Source: an uncultured Pseudomonadota bacterium
GTDB lineage: Bacteria; Myxococcota; UBA796
Length of the DNA: 8,572 bases
Assembly (NCBI GenBank): GCA_913040875.1
Contig: CAJWHX010000123.1
Location: 1-8,572 of the forward strand
Reading direction: 5' to 3'
A program made the position numbers and the translations under genes. Below, one piece after another: positions 1-5,552 of the stretch (positions are counted from its first letter, which is position 1; every line of letters starts with the position of its first letter). The notes beneath the pieces were generated by a model. That model did no database searches. It was given only the letters and a program-made list of their open reading frames with translations, and was not told where the DNA came from.

Positions 1-989
1 TGGCTAACGAGGTTTTCCTGATCTGCAGAATCTGGTGGAATAGGGGCGTCCTCTGGATTCCCGGAAGGGATCAATTCAGTTTGGAGGTGATCTTCTACAG
101 AGGCAAATTCATTTTTTGCATAGGTTGCTTCTGTGCGATCCCAGATATCCAAGTTGCGCAACGTATTGAATACATCATTCCAATTTCGAGTGTCCATGAA
201 AAATGAATGTCCATGTTTTGTACTGTGGAACTGGAGTGAACAGGGGAATACCTGATAACCACCACAGGATTTTGCAGCTAGGTGGAACTCCAACCATGCT
301 TCCTTCAATCTGAAGTAGGGGCTAGACTTTTTACCACTTTCGTCGAGTACGGCACGACGTTTAGTCAATTCGGACTGAATACTTTGGATGATTTGTTGAC
401 ACTCTGATTCGGTCACAATCCAGTATTGTGGATCCGTGTATTTAAAGAGTGGGATGACCTCTTCTTCATTGTACGCTCGATCTCGCTTGGACAATACAAG
501 CCACTTGTCGAAATGGGTACAGTACTCTTCACTGAGTGAATCGATGTCACCTAAACTTCGATAGTCTGAACCGTGAAGCGCCCTACGTTGCCATCGGCCG
601 ATATTTAGGACGTTCGCACGTTTGTTGAACACCAATTTGTCCACCATAAAACTCAATATTTTAGTGGACTCTGCTTCATTCAGATTCAACGTCTGTGAAC
701 CATCCAATGAAACCAGACGAATCGCTTGAAAGAATACATCTTCACTGGGCGTACTCGCTTGATCAACTTCGATATATCCGAGTGAAAGTTTGCGTTGGAT
801 TTCTTTATCGTATGCCAGCTGTGCTTGTCTAAAGTCCTTCTTCTCATCAGGAGTTGTTGTTGGGGCCTTTTCACCAGTTTTGCGTTTGATATTTCCTTCT
901 CGGAAGTATAAGGTTTTGTCGTATCGTCGGATTTCCCAAAATTTTTCTTTGTTGCCTTTGTGCAATTCAAATCTTCTGTAATTACGCAT
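1..989 (-). CDS. WGR-domain protein, partial (C-terminus beyond left edge)
   Basis: The frame is open from ATG 989 to the window edge (329 codons, no stop), with an AGGA ribosome site a few bases upstream. Residues 1-75 read as a WGR domain: an N-terminal RRFEL strand, then KFWEI, a middle strand, and a closing helix ending in LSLGYIEV, which matches the family's usual KGYxE end. WGR domains bind nucleic acid in PARPs and occur in many uncharacterised bacterial proteins. The W-G-R tripeptide itself is not kept; YFREGN and KRKTGE stand in its place. Residues 76-329 match nothing I recognise. They are mixed polar/aromatic with conspicuous stretches YFRLKEAWLEFHLA and HGHSFFMDTRNWNDVF, then an acidic, proline-rich segment near the edge. 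No signal peptide or membrane helix is visible, so it is probably cytoplasmic. It is divergent from the cyclophilin gene. The WGR call is fairly secure; the function of the rest is unknown. Confidence 0.8.
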   Translation of the reverse strand, partial: MRNYRRFELHKGNKEKFWEIRRYDKTLYFREGNIKRKTGEKAPTTTPDEKKDFRQAQLAYDKEIQRKLSLGYIEVDQASTPSEDVFFQAIRLVSLDGSQTLNLNEAESTKILSFMVDKLVFNKRANVLNIGRWQRRALHGSDYRSLGDIDSLSEEYCTHFDKWLVLSKRDRAYNEEEVIPLFKYTDPQYWIVTESECQQIIQSIQSELTKRRAVLDESGKKSSPYFRLKEAWLEFHLAAKSCGGYQVFPCSLQFHSTKHGHSFFMDTRNWNDVFNTLRNLDIWDRTEATYAKNEFASVEDHLQTELIPSGNPEDAPIPPDSADQENLVS

Positions 990-1041
990 GGTTGTTCCTC
1001 TGCTTAAAGTGATGGGTAAAGATGGGTCGAAATGTAGAATG

Positions 1042-1090
1042 AGTTAAACTAGACCACACCAAGCGAGAGGTGTGATTTTGGTGGTTAACT
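1042..1090. repeat. Imperfect inverted repeat in the WGR gene leader
   Basis: Inner arms CACACC (1055-1060) and GGTGTG (1069-1074) flank an 8-base loop. Outer arms AGTTAA (1042-1047) and TTAACT (1085-1090) extend the symmetry across a mismatched interior. If the minus-strand promoter at 1114-1119 is right, this lies in the WGR transcript leader and could fold as an interrupted hairpin. It could equally be a DNA operator. No T-run follows in either direction, so an intrinsic terminator is unlikely. Confidence 0.4.
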
Positions 1091-1113
1091 TGATTGTAAT
1101 GCCGATAAAATCG

Positions 1114-1119
1114 ATTATA
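1114..1119 (-). promoter_or_regulatory. Candidate -10 box for the WGR gene
   Basis: Read on the minus strand this is a perfect TATAAT in an AT-rich stretch about 125 bases upstream of ATG 989. No good -35 hexamer is found at 16-18 bases, so the assignment rests on the -10 match alone and is weak. Confidence 0.3.
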
Positions 1120-1173
1120 TAGAACAATTTGGTATATGGTTCTAAGTCGTATATGGTTGTCTGTAGACACGAA

Positions 1174-1187
1174 AAACGATATCGTTT
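1174..1187. promoter_or_regulatory. 14-bp perfect palindrome, candidate operator
   Basis: AAACGATATCGTTT reads identically on both strands. It sits between the two divergent genes, upstream of both candidate promoters. Such sites are typical of a homodimeric regulator, but I cannot name one. It has no loop, so it is more likely a DNA site than an RNA hairpin. Confidence 0.4.
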
Positions 1188-1281
1188 ACAACATTTACAC
1201 TGACGTTATATCTCTTTTGAGATGCTTCTTCAAGTGTGAAGCGATAAAATGCGAGTGAGATGTTCTATTGACATGAGGATT

Positions 1282-1310
1282 CTGTCATTGAACGTGTTCA
1301 CAAATACAAT
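1282..1310 (+). promoter_or_regulatory. Candidate sigma70-type promoter for the cyclophilin operon
   Basis: CTGTCA at 1282-1287 (4 of 6 to the -35 consensus) and TACAAT at 1305-1310 (5 of 6 to the -10 consensus) are separated by 17 bases. Transcription would begin near 1317, just ahead of the ribosome site at 1326-1330. This also argues against the longer reading frame that starts at 1249, because that start would lie upstream of the transcript. Confidence 0.4.
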
Positions 1311-1335
1311 GACAAATACTCAATCGGAGGTACAA

Positions 1336-2112
1336 ATGTTTCGATGGATTTCAATAGCAATGCTAATGGCTTGTGGAGATGCAGAACAAGAAAAGAAGGC
1401 TGACAAACCAAGTGTCGAGCAAATTAAAGCGGCGACTCAAGTTCCAACTCCCAAGAACGCAAATGAGGGTGATGGTGGCGTTGATCCACTGACCAATCCC
1501 TCTCTTGCGACGTCAGAGGCTCCCGAAAAGTTCAATGTCATGTTGAGAACAACCAAGGGAGACGTTCTTCTTGAGCTTCATAGAGACTGGGCGCCAAACG
1601 GCGTGGACCGCTTCTACAATCTTGTAAAGGTTGGTTATTTCAAAGATGTCGCGTTCTTTCGTGTTATTGGTGGGTTTATGGCGCAATTTGGTATGCACGG
1701 AGACCCCAATATCAACCGTGTGTGGAAGGCTTCAACAGTCTCTGACGATCCCGTTCGGGAAAGTAATAAACGAGGCTATATTACCTTTGCACAAACGAGG
1801 GCTCCAAATTCTCGTTCGACACAACTCTTTATCAACTACAAAAACAACAAGAACCTAGACTCTATGCGTTTTGCACCGATAGGGAAAATTGTTGAAGAAT
1901 CAGGAAAAGGCGGCGGAATGTCTGTGATTGATCAACTCTATGCCGATTATGGAGAGGGAGCCCCTCGTGGTCGCGGTCCATCTCAAGGCAGTCTGGGTCG
2001 GTCCGGAAATGCGTATCTGAAAGCTGAGTTCCCTAATTTGGATTACATCGTATCAGCACGTGTCTGTGGAGAAGAAAATGTGGCAGACAACACCACAGAC
2101 TTTTGTCCATGA
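1336..2112 (+). CDS. Lipoprotein cyclophilin-type peptidyl-prolyl cis-trans isomerase
   Basis: A 258-residue protein predicted to catalyse proline cis-trans isomerisation on envelope proteins. ATG 1336 is chosen over the in-frame ATG at 1249 because GGAGG (1326-1330) sits five bases upstream and a lipoprotein signal follows directly: MFRWISIAMLMAC, with lipidated Cys13. Residues 14-65 are a low-complexity linker; 66-243 are the cyclophilin domain. Key catalytic positions are kept: FFRVI with Arg109 (Arg55 of human CypA), Phe114 and Gln117 in GGFMAQF, and Gln163 and Phe165 in STQLFIN. PNSRSTQLFIN and FAPIGKI are family signatures, and GEGAPRGRGPSQG with a following EFPNLDYI is typical of a bacterial lipoprotein subgroup. 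The tail holds Cys244 and Cys257, which could form a disulfide. The Cys+2 residue is Gly rather than Asp, which by the E. coli rule favours the outer membrane. Its stop overlaps the next gene. Confidence 0.93.
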   Translation: MFRWISIAMLMACGDAEQEKKADKPSVEQIKAATQVPTPKNANEGDGGVDPLTNPSLATSEAPEKFNVMLRTTKGDVLLELHRDWAPNGVDRFYNLVKVGYFKDVAFFRVIGGFMAQFGMHGDPNINRVWKASTVSDDPVRESNKRGYITFAQTRAPNSRSTQLFINYKNNKNLDSMRFAPIGKIVEESGKGGGMSVIDQLYADYGEGAPRGRGPSQGSLGRSGNAYLKAEFPNLDYIVSARVCGEENVADNTTDFCP

Positions 2113-2744
2113 TGCAGCTGCATCTCTTTGCAGGATGGCTAGCTTGTACAGGGACGGAATCCAGTAAGGTATCGTTACCCAATACTGACAATGGTACTGA
2201 GCATATAGAGGAAGCGGAACCAGTTGTGGACCAACTCTCCGCGGACGTACCACCAGATCGAAATTCCACCAAAACCAATGAGACCTTAGCGGCGATCTCT
2301 TCAGGACTAGTAAGGTTTACCCAGTTCAAAGGATGCTATATACCCGAGACATCTGATGGTGATGCGCCCAAAGGTCGATTTTTATATGCTTGGAACGAGA
2401 CAGACACAGTGGGTCTTGTTCTGAGTATTCATCACCCTACTACTCAAGAACTATCCCTAGGAAAGATCAACACCCTATCCTTGATAGAGCGAGATGTGTT
2501 CATCATGATCGAAATTGGCGAACGGATATCCACCAACTTTTGCGTTCCCAATGTTATGCAGATTCCGATTGTTACGGTTCTTGAATCTCAAACTGGCAGT
2601 GTGCAAATCAAACGAACACAGATGGGTATTGAGGCGAGTATCGAAGCGATTGTGTTTCTAGACCAATACACAAAGCGAGAGTTATCTTTTGAGGGAGTGC
2701 ACATACCCGCACAGGAGATGGTGAATCCTCTAGTTCTAGAATGA
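2109..2744 (+). CDS. Putative lipoprotein of unknown function, coupled to the cyclophilin
   Basis: A 211-residue protein that I do not recognise. ATG 2109 overlaps the cyclophilin stop in an ATGA arrangement; ATG 2112 or TTG 2103 are possible alternatives. No clear Shine-Dalgarno sequence is present, so translation probably depends on coupling. The N-terminus MMQLHLFAGWLAC looks like a very short lipoprotein signal with Cys13 as the lipid site, though it has no Lys or Arg. Residues 14-60 are a polar, Thr/Asn/Glu-rich linker. From about 65 to 205 the pattern is of alternating hydrophobic strands (for example TVGLVLSI, VFIMIEIGE, MQIPIVTVLE, IEASIEAIVFLDQ), suggesting a compact beta-rich domain. 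Its two cysteines, in GCYIPE and NFCVPN, could form a disulfide. Coupling suggests it works with, or is folded by, the cyclophilin; that is inference. Confidence 0.75.
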   Translation: MMQLHLFAGWLACTGTESSKVSLPNTDNGTEHIEEAEPVVDQLSADVPPDRNSTKTNETLAAISSGLVRFTQFKGCYIPETSDGDAPKGRFLYAWNETDTVGLVLSIHHPTTQELSLGKINTLSLIERDVFIMIEIGERISTNFCVPNVMQIPIVTVLESQTGSVQIKRTQMGIEASIEAIVFLDQYTKRELSFEGVHIPAQEMVNPLVLE

Positions 2745-2765
2745 CGACAATATCGGATAGTGGTT

Positions 2766-4451
2766 CTAGTTCCGGATTTTCCAGTCAAACACCAAACAGG
2801 CCACCGGATTTGGCAAGTTTTCTCCTTCTTCTCCTCCGACCAATTCTCTGGATTCGTCCGTTCCTTGAAGGGTTACTTTGCATGGTAGCACCAAAGACCG
2901 CGCAATGGACTTAGCGGTCTGTTCGAGCACCCATTGACCTTCTTGACTGAGACCTTCCAAAGATGAACTGAGGGTTCCTGAGAACTTAAAGTTTGTGGGG
3001 CCTCGAAAGTCCATGCCATCTATATCTGCGAGATAAATCTTGGCGATTCGAGCGCCCGAAGACAGTACGTTCTCCTCAGACGGCAATCCTTTTCGACCGA
3101 CTCCAATCGACCGTTTCAGTGATGTGGCCAGTCTGTTTGGAACTTGCCGAGTGTCTTCCACATCGCTTTGGGCATAGAAGCAGTTTTGCTGTGTGCGGTT
3201 TTCAATTTGTTCGAAATCCACTTCTGCGTTGATGAGGTCTTCCACCAGAGCCTGAGATTCCGGAAAATCTTCAGTGGCAGGACCCAACGCATTTTCAACG
3301 GTCTTGACCAGAAATCCTTGTCGTACGGAGTTGTCCTTCTTCGAAGCTTTTCCTTTGTAGGGTGCATCGGGTTGTACACCACTCAGTCCCAAGAACATGC
3401 CCTGACGATAGCTGAGTTGAAGAATTCCTCGACCGCATTGATAATCCCCCTTCGCGTTAGAAACCAATGAGAATCCTCGATTGCTCATGTCTGTTTCGGT
3501 AATGGACCACAGCAAAAGTCGTTTGGTTTCTGGATCGATTTCAGTATCGTCCATAGATTGCAAAGCGGCTTGCCAGGCGCCAAATTGTCCAATGTATCCC
3601 CCTCGGGTAGTGCTGGTCTCGATCAGCCATTCTGGACCATCTTGTCCACTTAGAGCCAACGCCTTTTCTTTAACGAGGGCCATCAGTTTTTTGTCCTTTT
3701 TAAGTAGATCGGTCAGATTCTGTGATTCTGTGATTTCCAAGATGGCTTTGGTCAGAGAATAATTTTGTGTTTTGACCAGATCTTCATAAAAGGCCAAATC
3801 GTTGTTACAGTCTGCCAGTTTGTCTGTGAACACTGTGTTCTGAGTTTTGAGTTTGGAAGAACGGCAAGACATCGATCCACCGACGAGCCAACCACTCAAA
3901 AGAACCATTCCTGCAATGATGTTTCTTGGTTGGTAAATCGCGCCGGATACAATGAACGTTCGTGCCCGTTGCAACAATTGCATGGGTCCAAAGACGAGGA
4001 GTTGGGTAAAAGCCTGTCGTTTGACCTCTGTGGCCATCGATTCTTTCGTCAAGCGAGAGCGTCCAACCCCTCCACGAGAGGCTTCTTTTTCGCGTTGTTC
4101 TTTGACTTCCTCTGGCAGTTCATCCAATTCCACAATGAATTTGGGGCCATTTTCGACGACGATTGAGAAGGCATCTTCGACTTGGATGACGGTTGCTCCG
4201 ACGATTTGCTCGGGTTTTTTATTTTTGCGCCATAGAAAAACCTCGGCAGACCGTTCAGAGGGAGACAGGATCAGTTCTTTGCCCTGAATACTGAGTTTCG
4301 CGTGAATGGGTAGGGCACCAAAATTGCCGATGCAAATCGCACAGTTTTGCTGGTCGGAACCGATTCTGATTTCTCCTCGTTCATAAGGACCAAACCGATG
4401 TTCCCCAAATTCAGGGGAGAGTCTTAAATATATAGCCTTTTCATGATCCAT
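2766..4451 (-). CDS. Membrane protein with N-terminal FHA-like domain and large unknown C-terminal region
   Basis: ATG 4451 (561 residues) is chosen over an upstream in-frame TTG at 4463 because GGAG lies six bases before it. Residues about 5-108 resemble a forkhead-associated fold: an IRIGS strand (28-32), LPIHAKL (47-53), then strands ending in FIVEL. The usual FHA phosphothreonine residues are missing: Gly-Arg is Gly-Ser (31-32), the SRxH motif is LPIH with only His50 kept, and no STNGT loop is seen. Residues 110-145 are charged and likely a linker. A membrane helix lies at about 177-195 (NIIAGMVLLSGWLVGG), followed by a probable coiled coil to about 265. Residues 270-561 are an unrecognised region with Cys339, 424, 524 and 552 that could form disulfides, consistent with a periplasmic location. 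It converges on the 2109 gene with 21 bases between stops, where no terminator hairpin is visible. It diverges from the 4559 operon. Confidence 0.82.
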   Translation of the reverse strand: MDHEKAIYLRLSPEFGEHRFGPYERGEIRIGSDQQNCAICIGNFGALPIHAKLSIQGKELILSPSERSAEVFLWRKNKKPEQIVGATVIQVEDAFSIVVENGPKFIVELDELPEEVKEQREKEASRGGVGRSRLTKESMATEVKRQAFTQLLVFGPMQLLQRARTFIVSGAIYQPRNIIAGMVLLSGWLVGGSMSCRSSKLKTQNTVFTDKLADCNNDLAFYEDLVKTQNYSLTKAILEITESQNLTDLLKKDKKLMALVKEKALALSGQDGPEWLIETSTTRGGYIGQFGAWQAALQSMDDTEIDPETKRLLLWSITETDMSNRGFSLVSNAKGDYQCGRGILQLSYRQGMFLGLSGVQPDAPYKGKASKKDNSVRQGFLVKTVENALGPATEDFPESQALVEDLINAEVDFEQIENRTQQNCFYAQSDVEDTRQVPNRLATSLKRSIGVGRKGLPSEENVLSSGARIAKIYLADIDGMDFRGPTNFKFSGTLSSSLEGLSQEGQWVLEQTAKSIARSLVLPCKVTLQGTDESRELVGGEEGENLPNPVACLVFDWKIRN

Positions 4452-4474
4452 GTACTGCTCCAACTTACCTTAGG

Positions 4475-4491
4475 GTACTGTAACACAGTAC
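4475..4491. promoter_or_regulatory. Inverted repeat in divergent promoter region, candidate operator
   Basis: GTACTGT (4475-4481) and ACAGTAC (4485-4491) are perfect 7-bp arms around AAC. A further GTACTG half-site is at 4452-4457, 23 bp away in direct orientation, touching the minus-strand start codon. The dyad is 24 bases from the FHA-like gene's ATG and 68 bases from the ATG of the plus-strand operon. It could control both, or act in RNA as a hairpin in the minus-strand leader. Confidence 0.45.
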
Positions 4492-4532
4492 ACAGGTCTC
4501 TGAACAAACCCAACAGTCGGTTACCACAAAAA

Positions 4533-4538
4533 TATATT
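4533..4538 (+). promoter_or_regulatory. Candidate -10 box for the 4559 operon
   Basis: TATATT matches the -10 consensus at 5 of 6 positions. The hexamer 17 bases upstream (CCAACA, 4510-4515) matches the -35 consensus only at its last three bases. Transcription would start near 4545, giving a leader of about 14 bases and favouring ATG 4559 over GTG 4541. Weak evidence. Confidence 0.25.
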
Positions 4539-4558
4539 GGGTGTGTTATTCAATATGT

Positions 4559-5551
4559 ATGAACATATTTTTAATACCCTATACTTGGTATCGACATTTG
4601 CAGTTTGGGATTTGGTCTGCGCTCTGCGGTCTGATTGCTTGGTGGTTCTATTTGCTGATCCTTACCCAGGGTTGGATGGTCTGGACCGCAGGTTGGGATG
4701 CCTTTGTGACCAATGGTTTGATGGCGTCAACTGTGGTCTTTGGAAACATTTGGGGCGAAGCAGCATTGCGACGATGGACGATGCGACGCCGCACCTGGAA
4801 AGTTTTATTGGGGGTGGGTGTTGCATTGGGAATCAGTCTCTTTATGACGTGGATGTGGGCTGCTGTGGCGGCGTTATCCTTAGAAGATATCGGGTCTGTT
4901 CATCATGTGGTTGCACTGAAGTATCGATGGGGTAATTTAGTGGGTACCGGTTTTGCAGCCGCAATGGGTATGCTTACGGCAGAGAAATGGCGTTCACGTC
5001 CCAAGTCTTTTGTGGCGAATTACATTCTGGGAGGATTGTTTGCAGGTCTGACAGCAGGAGCTCTGTGGTCCATATCGGCTTACTATTGGGGTCAGAATTT
5101 GTATTGGGCGGGTGCTGTTTTGTTTGTCAGTTTTGGCTTTACTTTTGGGTTATCCACGCGAACGATTCCAGACGATCTGTATGTGGGCTGGATTCGAGTG
5201 CTCAAAGGAGCGCGATTTGGACACAGAATTCCGATAGATGCAAAGGAGGATAAACCCAAAGAGCGATTCATTGGTGCGTATCCAAATGGACTGGATTTAT
5301 TTTTCCCCGTCGAAGAGATGGTTCAACCCCTTCATGCTAGCATTGTTCATGAACCCAATCAGAATCGCTATACACTACGTGGACTCACGCAGCACCATTT
5401 AAAAATGGTACGGATGCTTGAATGGGCAAGGATCAATTACAATCCTGAGTCACCAGTTCCAATGGAAGTCACACTCAGCAATGAAGACCGACTTGAGATG
5501 GGCGACGAAGTACAGGTGGAGTTTTTGATTTTACCTCGAGAGGAGCGGTAG
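4559..5551 (+). CDS. Polytopic membrane protein with C-terminal FHA-like domain
   Basis: A 330-residue protein from ATG 4559; GTG 4541 in the same frame would add six residues, and neither start has a clear Shine-Dalgarno sequence. The first 200 residues are strongly hydrophobic, with six likely helices near 17-36, 48-66, 82-106, 125-140, 153-175 and 180-198. Basic clusters such as RRWTMRRR (71-78) and EKWRSRPKS lie between helices. From about 205 the protein is soluble, and 235-326 resemble an FHA fold: RFIGAYPNG, QPLHASIV (256-263), NRYTLRGLT, and a final MGDEVQVEFLIL strand. The phosphopeptide contacts are degenerate: Gly-Arg is Gly-Ala (239-240), SRxH is QPLH with His259 kept, and no STNGT loop is present. 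With six helices and a cytoplasmic N-terminus the FHA-like domain would be cytoplasmic. Its stop is one base from the next start, so it is co-expressed with the VWA lipoprotein. The transport or signalling role is unknown. Confidence 0.82.
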   Translation: MNIFLIPYTWYRHLQFGIWSALCGLIAWWFYLLILTQGWMVWTAGWDAFVTNGLMASTVVFGNIWGEAALRRWTMRRRTWKVLLGVGVALGISLFMTWMWAAVAALSLEDIGSVHHVVALKYRWGNLVGTGFAAAMGMLTAEKWRSRPKSFVANYILGGLFAGLTAGALWSISAYYWGQNLYWAGAVLFVSFGFTFGLSTRTIPDDLYVGWIRVLKGARFGHRIPIDAKEDKPKERFIGAYPNGLDLFFPVEEMVQPLHASIVHEPNQNRYTLRGLTQHHLKMVRMLEWARINYNPESPVPMEVTLSNEDRLEMGDEVQVEFLILPREER

Positions 5552-5552
5552 T

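Larger units (their letters stand above)
990..1335. other. Divergent intergenic region between WGR and cyclophilin genes
   Basis: These 346 bases hold no convincing gene; the short frames crossing it have no ribosome site or recognisable protein. The region is AT-rich and carries several regulatory-looking elements listed separately: a candidate minus-strand -10 box (1114-1119), a long imperfect dyad in the likely leader of the WGR gene (1042-1090), a 14-bp perfect palindrome (1174-1187) and a candidate plus-strand promoter (1282-1310). A 10-bp direct repeat, GTATATGGTT, occurs at 1132-1141 and 1149-1158, 17 bp start to start. Confidence 0.7.

Noticed and set aside
1132..1158. Start of a repeat array (GTATATGGTT twice, 17 bp apart)
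   Set aside because: Only two copies in an AT-rich region; no third copy and no regular spacing beyond that.
1268..1273. Perfect TTGACA -35 hexamer
   Set aside because: No -10-like hexamer lies 16-18 bases downstream; TACAAT is 31 bases away.
1249..1335. 29-residue N-terminal extension of the cyclophilin from ATG 1249
   Set aside because: It has no ribosome site, would bury the lipoprotein signal, and overlaps the candidate promoter. GGAGG five bases before ATG 1336 is decisive.
2745..2765. Bidirectional terminator between the convergent genes
   Set aside because: The 21-base gap and its flanks show repeated TCTAGTTC words but no stable hairpin with a U-tract.
3481..4287. Long plus-strand reading frames opposite the FHA-like membrane gene
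   Set aside because: They are antisense shadows. The minus frame has a ribosome site, a membrane helix and domain-like sequence; the plus frames show no recognisable protein.
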